A DNA stretch of 29,440 nt from DATESZ01 sp035283845 (GCA_035283845.1 DATESZ010000130.1:1-29440); one strand, 5' to 3'. Shown: positions 14,723 to 23,989, counted from the first letter of the stretch. Translations and numbers: made by a program. Notes: generated by a model from the letters alone, not told the origin.

Positions 14723-15620
14723 TTTTTTTGACTACAACACTTTCCCAGAAAAATTCTATCGTCCCGTCTCCGTCATTTTCCGGGCGTTCCCGGCAAAGTT
14801 TCCCGGCTATGCTCTGCAGACATTTACTGGCCGGAGAACGGGGGTACAGTTCGGCCACAGCTTTTTGCTGCTTTACCGCATCCTGTAACTTCTCGTCATA
14901 TAGGACGTATCCCAGATACTCGATTGTCAGATTGAGGAAATGATCCGTAGCGGCGCTCAGCCTCATATAAACCCCCCTGGCTTCCTCTGGGCTCTTGACC
15001 ATGTTCACCAGCAGGCGAAACCGTTTTTTGGCATGGCGCTGGTACATAACCTTGATCAGGGCATAGGCATCGGTCAGAGAGGTAGGTTCCGAGGAAGCGA
15101 CAACGATAATCTCCCTTGCCGCTGCATTAAAATACATTACGTTACCGGCAATGCCGGCTGCCGTATCAATAAGCATAAAATCAATATCCTCGTTCAATGT
15201 ATTCAATTCACCGAGCAATGTGAGTTTCTGGCCTTTCGACAGCTCGGACATTTCCTGAATTCCCGATGACGAGGGCAAAACCATGATTCCGCCGGGACCG
15301 CGAATAATGGTCTCCGAGATGGTCTTTTCTCCATTCAGGACATGGTACAAATTATATCTGGGGGTAAGTCCCAGGATTAAATCTATATTTGCCAATCCCA
15401 TATCCGCATCAAGGATGAGCGTCCGTTTCTTCATACCGGACAGAATATAAGCCAGGTTGGCGGCAATATTGGTTTTCCCCACGCCACCCTTCCCGCTGGT
15501 AACGGCAATTACCCGGACATGACTTCCTTGCTGGACGTCCCTTTTGGAAAGCGCAGCCGCTCTCTGCGCCATCTCTTCCCTTTCCACGATTTTCTTCCGA
15601 AGCATCAAAGCCTGATCCAC
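14715..15620 (-). CDS. flhG: MinD-like ATPase FlhG (FleN), flagellar number regulator
   Basis: A 301-residue P-loop ATPase of the MinD/ParA class. The deviant Walker A SGKGGVGKT is at 42-50, DADMGLANID at 71-80 and the Walker B-like DFMLIDTAAGI at 147-157. The extreme N-terminus, DQALMLR, is the DQAxxLR motif by which FlhG stimulates the FlhF GTPase. FlhG limits flagellar number and spacing. The start is GTG at 15620, with GAGGTAGG shortly upstream; it puts the DQA motif at residue 2. Repeat copy D separates it from flhF, which normally stands directly before it. It overlaps fliA by 8 bases. Confidence 0.95.
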   Translation of the reverse strand: MDQALMLRKKIVEREEMAQRAAALSKRDVQQGSHVRVIAVTSGKGGVGKTNIAANLAYILSGMKKRTLILDADMGLANIDLILGLTPRYNLYHVLNGEKTISETIIRGPGGIMVLPSSSGIQEMSELSKGQKLTLLGELNTLNEDIDFMLIDTAAGIAGNVMYFNAAAREIIVVASSEPTSLTDAYALIKVMYQRHAKKRFRLLVNMVKSPEEARGVYMRLSAATDHFLNLTIEYLGYVLYDEKLQDAVKQQKAVAELYPRSPASKCLQSIAGKLCRERPENDGDGTIEFFWESVVVKKNG

Positions 15621-15634
15621 TTTCCTACCTCATT

Positions 15635-15742
15635 TTATATGAAAATGCCCCCCTCCCTGTATCCCTCACCCTCGACAGGGGAGGAAGGGGTGGTGGTGAT
15701 TTTCATCCTTCGTTGTGCCCGACCAGGGCATGGGGGTTATTA
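15635..15742 (-). repeat. G/C-rich palindromic repeat, copy D, in the flhG leader
   Basis: On the minus strand it starts near AATAACCCCCATGCCC, shows a GCCC/GGGC stem, then CGGGCACAACGAAGGATGAAAA as in copy C, an imperfect C-rich/G-rich stem around TGTCGA, and G tracts GGG-TGA-GGG-ATACA-GGG-A-GGGGGG (a G-quadruplex pattern), ending with TTTTCATATAAAA right before the flhG Shine-Dalgarno. It fills nearly the whole flhF-flhG gap and is the only sizeable break in the fliL-to-flhX gene run apart from that at 12496-12621. Confidence 0.75.
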
Positions 15743-15769
15743 TCTATTCACCGCCGTCCAATCTTCCCT

Positions 15770-16915
15770 CTATTGCCGCATTACCAATTCCGCCAGTTTT
15801 TCGGGATTGGCCTGCTCAATATCCTGGGGTACATTTTGTCCCGTTGTAAAGTACGATACAGGCTTTTTAGCCTGCTCATTCACGTCGCAAAGGATGCCGT
15901 ATCTGGTGCACTCATCCAGTTTTGTTAATATGATGCGGTCGCAACCGAACTTGCCGAATCTCGACAGCACATCCATAAGGTTTTCCCGGCTCGAGGCAAG
16001 ACCCAAAAGCAGATTGGTTTCCAGTTCCCAGTCTCCCGTTATCATGTCTTTTAGCCTCGACAGATAGGCCGTATCGCTGCGGCTTTTCCCGGGCGTGTCC
16101 ACCAGGATAACGTCCTTATCGGAAAAGCGGTCAATAGAACGCCGAAAATGCTCTTTTTCGGCGGCAACTTCCAGAGGCAGGCCGATGATACGGGCGTAAA
16201 TCTTCAATTGTTCCGCCGCTGCTATCCGGTAAATATCCGTAGTTATCAGTCCTACGGTTAATTTTTCTTCCAGGGCGTAGCGGGCGGCAAGTTTTGCCAA
16301 AGTCGTTGTTTTACCGACGCCGGTAGGACCGAGAAACACCTTGACCCGTCCTTCCTTCTTCTCTTCGCCGGAGACAAAGGAACGTGTAAGGAGACCTTCA
16401 ACCGCCTTCAGTCCTTTTTCGTAATCCTCGTCCTCCTGGGGGTGGCAGCTCCCTTTCCATTCCTCCAGAAGCCTGCAAGCCTGCGCTTTGGACAACCCTC
16501 TGCTTAAAAGATAATAATAGATGTGCGACAGGGCGCCCTTTTCCTTTCCCTTTGTCCTGTCGCGCAAACCAAGCACATCAAAAAAGGTGTGCATCGCCTC
16601 TTTCAGTTCCCCGATGTCTTCGTAAAGGCTGTCCCTTTTGACGCCCCGGACAAGGGATTTCAATTCCTCCAATTCTGTTCTGAAGTAACTGAACATTTCC
16701 CGATTCTCAAATGACAGGATGTCTGCCCTAAGGCTTTGGTCACCTGAGGGAATGCCCTTATCCCCGATAGAATCCGTCGCTGCCATAACCTCGATAAGCT
16801 TCTTTTCACCGGGCAAACGCCTGGTGGAAAGAATGATGGCATCGGGCCCCATATCGCCCTTAATTTTAGCTAAAGCATCCTGAATGCTTACTGCTTCGTA
16901 CCGTTTAACCTGCAT
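15770..16915 (-). CDS. flhF: Signal-recognition-particle-type GTPase FlhF
   Basis: A 381-residue GTPase that sets where the flagellum is built, usually at the pole. The N-terminal B domain starts MQVKRYEAVSIQDALAKIK and contains GPDAIILSTR. The NG domain has G1 GPTGVGKTTT (186-195), the family ITTDIYRIAAAEQLKIYA, G3 DTPGKSRSD (263-271) and G4 TKLDE (321-325), and ends with TGQNVPQDIE. All nucleotide motifs look intact. One base separates it from flhA, so translation is coupled. Its regulator FlhG follows after repeat copy D. Confidence 0.96.
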   Translation of the reverse strand: MQVKRYEAVSIQDALAKIKGDMGPDAIILSTRRLPGEKKLIEVMAATDSIGDKGIPSGDQSLRADILSFENREMFSYFRTELEELKSLVRGVKRDSLYEDIGELKEAMHTFFDVLGLRDRTKGKEKGALSHIYYYLLSRGLSKAQACRLLEEWKGSCHPQEDEDYEKGLKAVEGLLTRSFVSGEEKKEGRVKVFLGPTGVGKTTTLAKLAARYALEEKLTVGLITTDIYRIAAAEQLKIYARIIGLPLEVAAEKEHFRRSIDRFSDKDVILVDTPGKSRSDTAYLSRLKDMITGDWELETNLLLGLASSRENLMDVLSRFGKFGCDRIILTKLDECTRYGILCDVNEQAKKPVSYFTTGQNVPQDIEQANPEKLAELVMRQ

Positions 16916-16916
16916 A

Positions 16917-18995
16917 TTAATCCAACTCCACCATGCCCAGCGATTTGATGTTCACTTCACGCACTATTTCGTTGTGCGAAAGAACCACCAGATTGGGAAA
17001 ATATCTTTCAAGTATCCGGCGCAGATAAATCCTTGTGCTGGGAGAACAAAGAATAATGGGCTGAAGGCCTTTCACTGCGAAGTTATTGACAAACCTCTGC
17101 AAATTACCGGCCAATCGTTTGACCATGTTCGGATCGGGCGAAACAAAGGATTCATATTCCGTATGCGAAACGGCATGGCTGATCTTATCCTCTATGTCTG
17201 GCGAAACCATCATGACCGTAATGTTGCCTTCCTGATCCTGGTATTGCTTTGTAATCGCCCTGGCGAGCGCCTGCCTCACATATCCTGTCAATAAATCCAC
17301 ATTCTTCGTCATGGGGAAATAATCGGCAAGCGCCTCCAGTATGGCCAAAAGGTCGCGGATGGAAATCCTTTCCCGCAGAAGTTTTTGCAGCACTTTCTGC
17401 AACGTCCCCAAAGAAACAATCTTGGGCGTTATTTCTTCCACCACCTTGGGATAGGAAACAGCCAGATTATCCAGAAGCTGCTGCACTTCCTGCCTGCCCA
17501 GCATTTCATCGGCATGGGATTTAATTATTTCCGTAAGATGGGTTGTAACTACGGTAGCCGGATCAACGACCACAACGCCTCTTGCCTGCAGGCTTTCTTT
17601 TTCCCCTTCCGTTATCCATACCGCCGGCAGGCCGAAGGCGGGCTCTTTTGTTTCAATCCCTTTTATTTTAGGCTCACTATCCTCCGGGGCGATGGCCAGA
17701 TAGTGGCCGGGAAGCAACTCCCCGCGCGCAATCTCCACGCCCTTCGTGAGCACGGAATATTCGTTGGGCTTTAATTGAAGATTATCCCTGATGTGGATGG
17801 CAGGCACAATAAGCCCCATCTCCTGCGCCATTTGTCTCCTCATGGCCTTGATCCTTTGCAGCAGTTCGCCTCCCTTGGAGGCATCAACGAGGTATATCAG
17901 GCCATAACCAACCTCGAGGCCCAGGAGATCGAGAGGGGCAATACTTTCCTGCACTTCCTCAGCAGGTGGAGGAGGAAGTTCTTTTTCCATTTCCATTTCT
18001 CTTCCCGCTGCCCGAAAAATATTAAAGGCGATGAATCCCACGAACAGAGAGACAACAATAAAGGAAAACTTCGGCATCCCGGGAATCAGGGCAAAAGTAA
18101 AAATAATCAGTGCGGCGGCGGTAATGGCCTTCGGCTGAACGAAAACCTGGCTCCTCAGCTCTTCGCCCAGGTCGGTCGCCGCGGCCGTTCTGGTGACCAG
18201 CATGCCTGCTGCCGTGGAAACGATGAGCGCCGGCACCTGGGTAACCAGGCCGTCGCCTATGGTCAGCAGCGTATAGTTCCGCGCCGCCGCAACTACCGGC
18301 ATGCCCTGCTGCAGGACGCCCACAATCAGGCCGCCTATGATATTGACCAGCGTGATAATAACGCCGGCTATAGCATCGCCGCGGACGAATTTGCTTGCCC
18401 CGTCCATGGCGCCGTAAAAATTGGCTTCTTTTTCAATCTCCAACCTTCTTCTGCGGGCTTCCACATCGGAGATAAGACCGGCATTGAGGTCTGCATCTAT
18501 ACTCATCTGCTTGCCGGGCATGGCATCGAGGGTAAACCTTGCCGCCACTTCAGCGATCCGCGTGGCGCCTTTGGTGATGACGACAAAATTGATTAAAACA
18601 AGCACCAAAAACACGATCAACCCCACGACGTAGTTGCCGCCGACGACAAAAGTTCCGAAGGCCTTGATGACCTGACCTGCCGCCTCCGTCCCTTCACTGC
18701 CGTGTAGCAGGATAAGACGGGTGGAAGCCACATTGAGAGACAGGCGCATCAGGGTAACGATGAGGAGCAAGGACGGAAAAACGGAAAACTGCAAAGGTCG
18801 CAGCACATACATTGACATAAGCAGGATGATGATGGAAAAGGTGAGACTCAGCGACAGTAAAATGTCCAGCGCTACCGTAGGTATCGGTACGACCATTACC
18901 AGAAGGATGGCGATAACGCTCATAGCCACTACAGCGCTGCTGGTTTTAGCTTCTACCGCAAACATACTGCTTTCTAAGACGTTTGGTTCAGCCAT
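16917..18995 (-). CDS. flhA: Flagellar export gate protein FlhA
   Basis: A 692-residue inner-membrane export-gate protein. The first 330 or so residues hold about eight membrane segments; between them the FHIPEP-family signature runs from RIAEVAARFTLDAMPG to KQMSIDADLNAG (about 146-172). The C-terminal half is the cytoplasmic domain that docks substrates and chaperones (EVGYGLIYLVDASKGGELL, then IRDNLQLKPNEYSVLTKG and PAVWITEGEKE). Length equals the family norm. GAGGTAATC before the ATG supports the start. It is placed between flhB and flhF, as in many proteobacteria. Confidence 0.98.
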   Translation of the reverse strand: MAEPNVLESSMFAVEAKTSSAVVAMSVIAILLVMVVPIPTVALDILLSLSLTFSIIILLMSMYVLRPLQFSVFPSLLLIVTLMRLSLNVASTRLILLHGSEGTEAAGQVIKAFGTFVVGGNYVVGLIVFLVLVLINFVVITKGATRIAEVAARFTLDAMPGKQMSIDADLNAGLISDVEARRRRLEIEKEANFYGAMDGASKFVRGDAIAGVIITLVNIIGGLIVGVLQQGMPVVAAARNYTLLTIGDGLVTQVPALIVSTAAGMLVTRTAAATDLGEELRSQVFVQPKAITAAALIIFTFALIPGMPKFSFIVVSLFVGFIAFNIFRAAGREMEMEKELPPPPAEEVQESIAPLDLLGLEVGYGLIYLVDASKGGELLQRIKAMRRQMAQEMGLIVPAIHIRDNLQLKPNEYSVLTKGVEIARGELLPGHYLAIAPEDSEPKIKGIETKEPAFGLPAVWITEGEKESLQARGVVVVDPATVVTTHLTEIIKSHADEMLGRQEVQQLLDNLAVSYPKVVEEITPKIVSLGTLQKVLQKLLRERISIRDLLAILEALADYFPMTKNVDLLTGYVRQALARAITKQYQDQEGNITVMMVSPDIEDKISHAVSHTEYESFVSPDPNMVKRLAGNLQRFVNNFAVKGLQPIILCSPSTRIYLRRILERYFPNLVVLSHNEIVREVNIKSLGMVELD

Positions 18996-19013
18996 GATTA
19001 CCTCAATAAATAC

Positions 19014-20078
19014 TTAATTTTTCCGCAAATTGTAAACATAAGCCAGGACCTCGGCCACGGCGCGGTAGAGGGTTTCCGGTATAAGATCGTTGACCTTGAC
19101 CATCTTACACAATACTTGTGCCAGCGGTTTGTTCTCGACGATGGGAACATTTGCGCTTTTGGCAACCTCCCTTATCTTCTCGGCAATCAGTCCCGCCCCT
19201 TTGGCGACAACACAAGGCGCAATTGTTTTCTCCTGTTCATACCTGAGGGCGACGGCGAGGTGCGTTGGGTTGGTAATAACCACATCGGCCTTGGGAACGG
19301 CGGCCATCATCCGCTTTCTTGCCATCGCCCTCTGAAGGTTCTTTATCCTTGCCCGAATGGCGGGGTCGCCTTCCGAATTCTTAAATTCATCTTTGATCTC
19401 CTGGCGGGACATCCGCAGGCCTTTCTCGTATTCCCAACGCTGATACAGATAATCAAGGATAGCCAACAGGATGAGCACCCAGCAGGTGTTAAGCAATATC
19501 TTAAAAGAGATTTTTCCCATATAAATCACAATAGCCCCGGCGCCTTGCTCCGCCAGAGGCAGAAACCCGCCGATTTCCTTTTTAATGACCAGATAGGCAA
19601 TAAAACCTACAATGAACATCTTTATGCTGTTCTTGATCAGCTCAACCAAGGATCTGAGGGAAAAGAGCTTCTGAAATCCCTTAATTGGACTGATCTTGTC
19701 CAGCTCAGGCCGCATGGCCGCGGGGGAAAAGATGACGCCAACCTGGATGATATTGGACAAAATGGCGGCCACGGAAACCACGAGCAGAAGGGGCAAAAGC
19801 AGGAAAAAAACCTTAAACAATAACCCCGTGAGGAGGAATTGCACATTGTCCATGTTTATGGCCGTTTGTCCTGACGACTTGAAGCTCGATGCCATCATGG
19901 CCATTAACTTTTCCAGCATGCCCGTGGCATTGAAATAGAAATAGATGAGGCAGGCCAGAAGCATAGCGGCGGAAGACACCTCCCTGCTTCTGGCAACCTG
20001 TCCCTTTTCCCGCGCTTCATCTCTGCGCTTGGGTGTCGACTGTTCAGTTTTTTCCTGGCCTTCGTCTTTTTCCGACAT
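19014..20078 (-). CDS. flhB: Flagellar export switch protein FlhB
   Basis: A 354-residue membrane protein that switches export from rod/hook to filament substrates. The N-terminus (EKTEQSTPKRRDEAREKGQV) is the family signature, followed by about four membrane helices (roughly 35-50, 82-110, 150-166 and 190-210) and the cytoplasmic domain. The self-cleavage site NPTH is at 270-273, the same place as in enterobacteria, and looks intact. The C-terminus, LIPETLYRAVAEVLAYVYNL, is echoed by the separate FlhB-like protein at 10256-10546. FliK, the switch trigger, lies at the right edge. Confidence 0.98.
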   Translation of the reverse strand: MSEKDEGQEKTEQSTPKRRDEAREKGQVARSREVSSAAMLLACLIYFYFNATGMLEKLMAMMASSFKSSGQTAINMDNVQFLLTGLLFKVFFLLLPLLLVVSVAAILSNIIQVGVIFSPAAMRPELDKISPIKGFQKLFSLRSLVELIKNSIKMFIVGFIAYLVIKKEIGGFLPLAEQGAGAIVIYMGKISFKILLNTCWVLILLAILDYLYQRWEYEKGLRMSRQEIKDEFKNSEGDPAIRARIKNLQRAMARKRMMAAVPKADVVITNPTHLAVALRYEQEKTIAPCVVAKGAGLIAEKIREVAKSANVPIVENKPLAQVLCKMVKVNDLIPETLYRAVAEVLAYVYNLRKN

Positions 20079-20117
20079 AATCTCTATTGACTATCCATTT
20101 ATTGTCCTGCCCTATAA

Positions 20118-20897
20118 TTACATGAGGCGTAAAAGCATGCTTGTCTCTCCCGCAAGACCGATAAAGAAACGTTGGGCCAATTCCACGAAAACAGGCGCCG
20201 TAAGGCCGAGAAATAGAAGCCCTATGGCAATCTGAAGGGGGAAGCTGACGATGAATATGTTCATCTGGGGCACTGTTCGCGCGATCACCCCCATGCCCAC
20301 ATTGGTAAAGAGAAGAACTGCCATGATCGGGGCGCTTATCTTTATGGCAATGATGAATATGTCTCTCGAGAGGTGGACTAGCGCTTGCAGCAGCTCTCCG
20401 GAAAAATGGAAGCTCAAGGAGGGGACAGCCTGGTAGCTTTCCGCAATGGCCGCAATAAAGATATGGTGCGCATCAACAGTCAAAAAAAGCAAAAGCGCCA
20501 ACATATATTGAAATTCGGTAATGATGGAAACCTGCTGGTTGGAGGTTGGATCAATTACATTGGCAATGGAAAAACCCATTTGAACCCCAGTCATTTCTCC
20601 TGCTACCTGGATACCGGCAAAAACAAACCTTACGGCAAAGCCGATGATGACGCCGATTGCCACCTCTCCCCCTATCCTCAGCGCCAAAGACAGGAAATCA
20701 AGATCGACAGAAGGCGCTGCCTGCTTCCCCACGATGGGGAAAAGAAGCGCGGCGATCAAAAGAGACAGTCCCCATGTGACCATAAAAGGAACTCTCCCTT
20801 CGCCAAAAATGGGAACCATGAAGATCATAGCGCTTACGCGAACGAAGACGATGACAAACGCCCCGATAAGTTCTGGTGTAAAAAGCGGGATATTCAT
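20118..20897 (-). CDS. fliR: Flagellar export gate protein FliR
   Basis: A 259-residue inner-membrane protein with about six hydrophobic segments, part of the FliP-FliQ-FliR export channel. Family features include the N-terminal FVRVSAMIFMVPIFGEGRVP, the GGEVAIGVIIGFAVRFVFAG region and DAHHIFIAAIAESYQAVP. The order fliP-fliQ-fliR-flhB is the standard one. The gap to fliQ is 92 bases and to flhB 39 bases; the former shows no promoter or stem that I recognise. Confidence 0.97.
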   Translation of the reverse strand: MNIPLFTPELIGAFVIVFVRVSAMIFMVPIFGEGRVPFMVTWGLSLLIAALLFPIVGKQAAPSVDLDFLSLALRIGGEVAIGVIIGFAVRFVFAGIQVAGEMTGVQMGFSIANVIDPTSNQQVSIITEFQYMLALLLFLTVDAHHIFIAAIAESYQAVPSLSFHFSGELLQALVHLSRDIFIIAIKISAPIMAVLLFTNVGMGVIARTVPQMNIFIVSFPLQIAIGLLFLGLTAPVFVELAQRFFIGLAGETSMLLRLM

Positions 20898-20989
20898 ATC
20901 AACAATCGCCCTGCCCCGAAAAAATCCACTTCATTCTGACTTCTATCTCCTTAAATCCTGTTTTTGTTCTAAGTCCACTTCCGCCTGCC

Positions 20990-21259
20990 CTACTTGACAT
21001 ACATCGGTATGCTGGAAATAAGGTTGTGCGTGTATGTCACCATAATATTTATCATCCAGGGGAGGGCGGCTACCAAAACTGCCATTATAGCAACGATTTT
21101 TGGCACAAATACGAGCGTCATTTCCTGTATCTGCGTCACTGCCTGGAAAAGGCTGATGGCAATGCCCACCACGAGTCCCACAAGCAATACCGGCGCGGAA
21201 ACGAGAAAAGCCACCTTGATCGCTTCTACCATAAGTCCCATCACAAAGTCTGCTGTCAT
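20990..21259 (-). CDS. fliQ: Flagellar export gate protein FliQ
   Basis: An 89-residue membrane protein with two hydrophobic hairpin segments (VAFLVSAPVLLVGLVVGIAI and VPKIVAIMAVLVAALPWMIN), forming the export channel with FliP and FliR. The family pattern SLFQAVTQIQEMTLVFVPK is present. Two in-frame ATGs exist; the one at 21265 has its Shine-Dalgarno (GAGG) only 2 bases away, whereas 21259 has about 8 bases and gives the standard 89 residues, so I chose 21259. Confidence 0.96.
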   Translation of the reverse strand: MTADFVMGLMVEAIKVAFLVSAPVLLVGLVVGIAISLFQAVTQIQEMTLVFVPKIVAIMAVLVAALPWMINIMVTYTHNLISSIPMYVK

Positions 21260-21288
21260 AATCATTTCCTCTTCTTTCGTCTTGCTGT

Positions 21289-22068
21289 TTATTTAAAGCT
21301 CTGCACCAACGAACCCACGATCAGATACCAGCCATCCACCAGGACAAACAGAAGCAATTTGAAAGGCAGGCTGACCATGATGGGGGGAAGCATCATCATC
21401 CCCATGGAGAGAAGGATGCTTGCGACAACCATATCGAGAATCAGAAAGGGCATGTAAACCATGAATCCGATCTGGAAAGCCGTCTTCAGCTCACTTATCA
21501 CAAAAGAAGGGATTAAAACGGTCAGGGGAATATCAGACGGCTTTTCCGGCCTCTTTTCCTTGGCAATCTTCACAAACAGGGCAATATCCTTTTCCCTTAC
21601 CTGCCGCAGCATGAAATCCTTCACAGGCGCGGCGGCCTGGTTTAGCGCCTGCTCCCCCGAAATCCGCTCTTCATAATAAGGTTGGAGGGCTTCACTGTTG
21701 ATCTTCTGCCACACCGGGGTCATGATAAAGAAGGTAATAAAAAGGGACAAGCTGATTACGACCTGGTTGGGCGGCATCTGCTGGGTTCCAAGGGCGTGAC
21801 GCAATAAGGACAGTACCACCACAATCCGCGTAAAAGACGTGAGCATCAAAAGTATGGTCGGAGCCAGGGACAATACGGTAAGGATTAAAAGCAATTGAAT
21901 AACCGTCGCCACCTTCCCCGGTTCGTCGGCGCTGCCGCCGATGCTTAAACTGATATTGGGCAAAGACAGAGATTCGGCATGCGCAGGACTGCCCGTCGTA
22001 ATCAAGGCCGCTAAAATGACAAACAATAACAACCCCTTCTTAAACTTTCTGTAAGTGTTCCTATTCAT
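21289..22068 (-). CDS. fliP: Flagellar export gate protein FliP
   Basis: A 259-residue inner-membrane protein. It starts with a cleavable signal peptide (RKFKKGLLLFVILAALITTG, ending near AHA), as known for FliP, followed by four membrane segments. Family signatures are LTSFTRIVVVLSLLRHALGT, QMPPNQVVISLSLFITFF and the C-terminal GFMVYMPFLILDMVVASIL with LSMGMMMLPPIMVSLPFKL. It overlaps fliO by 8 bases. Confidence 0.98.
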   Translation of the reverse strand: MNRNTYRKFKKGLLLFVILAALITTGSPAHAESLSLPNISLSIGGSADEPGKVATVIQLLLILTVLSLAPTILLMLTSFTRIVVVLSLLRHALGTQQMPPNQVVISLSLFITFFIMTPVWQKINSEALQPYYEERISGEQALNQAAAPVKDFMLRQVREKDIALFVKIAKEKRPEKPSDIPLTVLIPSFVISELKTAFQIGFMVYMPFLILDMVVASILLSMGMMMLPPIMVSLPFKLLLFVLVDGWYLIVGSLVQSFK

Positions 22069-22465
22069 TTTTAAGGCCGCCCTTTCCCAGACGGCCGGAC
22101 GCCCCCGGGAAAATTCCGGAACGTCTTAAATAGTCGGCAAACGACGGCAGTCTTTTTGTCTGTTGATGAATCTCCTTCAGCCTCGAAAGCGCCTCTGGAT
22201 CGGAAATGGTGGTCAAAAACGACATCTGATTATGACTGAGGCCGATAACTACCACCCGGCCCAAGATTTCCACCAGCATGATGCTGCTTCTCGGTCCCAA
22301 ATAGCGGGCCGCAACAATGTTGATCGCCTGACCGGCATCGGCGCCAGCCGGTGTCTGTTGCAATACCCGTCTGAAGAAGTACATCGCCCCCAACATTATG
22401 CCGATGACGACGGCCAGGGCAAAAAGCATCTTTAAAAAAGAAGGCAAGAAGGAAATTGAATCCAT
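22061..22465 (-). CDS. fliO: Flagellar biosynthesis protein FliO
   Basis: A 134-residue protein with one N-terminal membrane helix (FALAVVIGIMLGAMYFF, about 15-31) and a small cytoplasmic domain with the FliO pattern ARYLGPRSSIMLVEILGRVV then VIGLSHNQMSFL. FliO helps FliP fold and assemble and is not part of the final channel. AGGGGAG before the ATG supports the start. It sits between fliN and fliP, overlapping the latter by 8 bases. Confidence 0.94.
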   Translation of the reverse strand: MDSISFLPSFLKMLFALAVVIGIMLGAMYFFRRVLQQTPAGADAGQAINIVAARYLGPRSSIMLVEILGRVVVIGLSHNQMSFLTTISDPEALSRLKEIHQQTKRLPSFADYLRRSGIFPGASGRLGKGGLKNE

Positions 22466-22494
22466 GATCTCCCCTTTTTATGTATCTCACCAAT

Positions 22495-22947
22495 TTATCT
22501 AAGTTTGTTCACCCGTTCCGCGGGTGAAACAATATCCGTCAGCCGCACACCGAATTTCTCGTTCACAACCACCACCTCGCCGCGGGCAATTAATCTCTGG
22601 TTGACGAAAATATCCGTAGGCTCCCCGGCAAGTTTCGTCAGTTCTACGACCGACCCCTGCCCCAATTGAAGCATTTCGCTGATCAGCAGTTGGCATCTGC
22701 CCAACTCAACGGTCAGGGTAAGAGGTATGTCCAGAATGAAATCCAGATCCAAAGAATCCCTCTCATGCGCGGCGTTTTTTATTTCGCCGAAATGGACCTC
22801 GCTTACCTCTGCTTTCGGCGCTTTTTTACTCGCCGCTTCCAGTTCTTCCTTCTCATCATCCCAGCCCAGCTCATCGCCCGCTTTATCCCCGGCGTCCGTG
22901 GGCAACGCTGTTTCCTGCATCAACTTATCAAGCTCACTCTGATCCAT
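22495..22947 (-). CDS. fliN: Flagellar motor switch protein FliN
   Basis: A 150-residue C-ring protein. The C-terminal SpoA-type domain (about 70-148) has the family sequence ILDIPLTLTVELGRCQLLIS, LGQGSVVELTKLAGEPTDIF and the ending VNEKFGVRLTDIVSPAERV. The N-terminal part is acidic and variable. I chose ATG 22947: GAGGG lies eight bases upstream, while an upstream GTG (22956) is pressed against the same ribosome site. It overlaps the fliM end by 14 bases. Confidence 0.96.
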   Translation of the reverse strand: MDQSELDKLMQETALPTDAGDKAGDELGWDDEKEELEAASKKAPKAEVSEVHFGEIKNAAHERDSLDLDFILDIPLTLTVELGRCQLLISEMLQLGQGSVVELTKLAGEPTDIFVNQRLIARGEVVVVNEKFGVRLTDIVSPAERVNKLR

Positions 22948-23935
22948 ACTCAACACCCTCTTTCTCCATAATTAATCTTGAAATCTGCACCGCCTGGTTC
23001 CCCTTGTAGATACCGGGGAATCCCCTGTATTTGAGAACTCCTTCAACAAAAATATTCAGAGCGTCCGAGGCATACTGATCAAGCCGCACGACATCGCCCT
23101 CCTGAAGATTCATCAACTCCCTGCCGCTGATTTGCGTTTTACCGAGTTCCGCCACTACGCCGACCTTAGCCGTCATAAGGTAATCTTTAAACCTGTTCGC
23201 CCATGTCTTGTCAGCTTCCAGGTGTTCACTCTGGTAGCCGGCCTGCAATTTTTCCCTGATTGGCTCCAGGGTTGAGTATGGGAAACACAGTGACATGACG
23301 CCTGTCGTATATTCCATTTCTATCTCAAAATTCACCACCACCACCACATCTGAAGGGGAAACGATCCGGACAAACTGGGGATTGATTTCCGACCGCTGAT
23401 AAGTAACTTTGAGATCGATAATGGACTTCCAGGCTTTTTCCAGATCGGAAAGCGCGCTCAGCACCACCTTTTTTATGAGATTGTTCTCAATGGGGGTAAA
23501 CTCCCTCCCCTCAACCTTGTAAAGCGTCGTTCCTGTGCCGCCGAAGATGATATCCACCAATGTAAAGATAATCTTCGATTCCATGATAAAAATGGCGCTG
23601 CCGCGCATGGGGTCCATCCTGAAGAGATGCAGACTGGTAGGAACAGGAAGGGTATTTAAGAATTCTCCGAACTTTATCATATTCGTCGACATGGTGCCCA
23701 CGCCAACGACTTTTCTCAGCATGGCAGATAAGGTGGTTCTGAACATGCGGGCGAATTTCTCATTCGTCATCTCCAGGGTGGGCATTCTCCCCCGAATGAT
23801 CTTGTCCTGGCTGGTCAGATCATACGTTGTGATTTCCGAGGGGTCATGGTGATCTTTCACCTCGGTCTCGATTTCACCGCCCGAAATGCCGCGTAAAAGG
23901 GCGTCAACTTCTTCCTGCGTCAATATATTGGGCAT
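22934..23935 (-). CDS. fliM: Flagellar motor switch protein FliM
   Basis: A 333-residue C-ring protein that receives CheY-P and sets rotation direction. The N-terminal ILTQEEVDALL (4-14) is the CheY-P binding motif. The middle domain contains the GGxG segment (DIIFGGTGTTLYKVEGREFT), and the C-terminal SpoA-like domain has LMNLQEGDVVRLDQYASDAL. AGAGGG before the ATG supports the start. The CheY-binding motif implies a chemotaxis system elsewhere in the genome. Confidence 0.97.
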   Translation of the reverse strand: MPNILTQEEVDALLRGISGGEIETEVKDHHDPSEITTYDLTSQDKIIRGRMPTLEMTNEKFARMFRTTLSAMLRKVVGVGTMSTNMIKFGEFLNTLPVPTSLHLFRMDPMRGSAIFIMESKIIFTLVDIIFGGTGTTLYKVEGREFTPIENNLIKKVVLSALSDLEKAWKSIIDLKVTYQRSEINPQFVRIVSPSDVVVVVNFEIEMEYTTGVMSLCFPYSTLEPIREKLQAGYQSEHLEADKTWANRFKDYLMTAKVGVVAELGKTQISGRELMNLQEGDVVRLDQYASDALNIFVEGVLKYRGFPGIYKGNQAVQISRLIMEKEGVEYGSE

Positions 23936-23989
23936 ATCATCCCTCTAAATAGGTGAAAGGCAATTTCATGCCGGTAATTTAATGTTTCT

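Noticed and set aside
17775..18596. Open frame of 273 codons on the plus strand
   Set aside because: Opposite strand of flhA; composition (His, Gln, Asn rich) is that of a reverse-complement shadow.
19116..19823. Open frame of 235 codons on the plus strand
   Set aside because: Shadow of flhB, which is complete and conserved.
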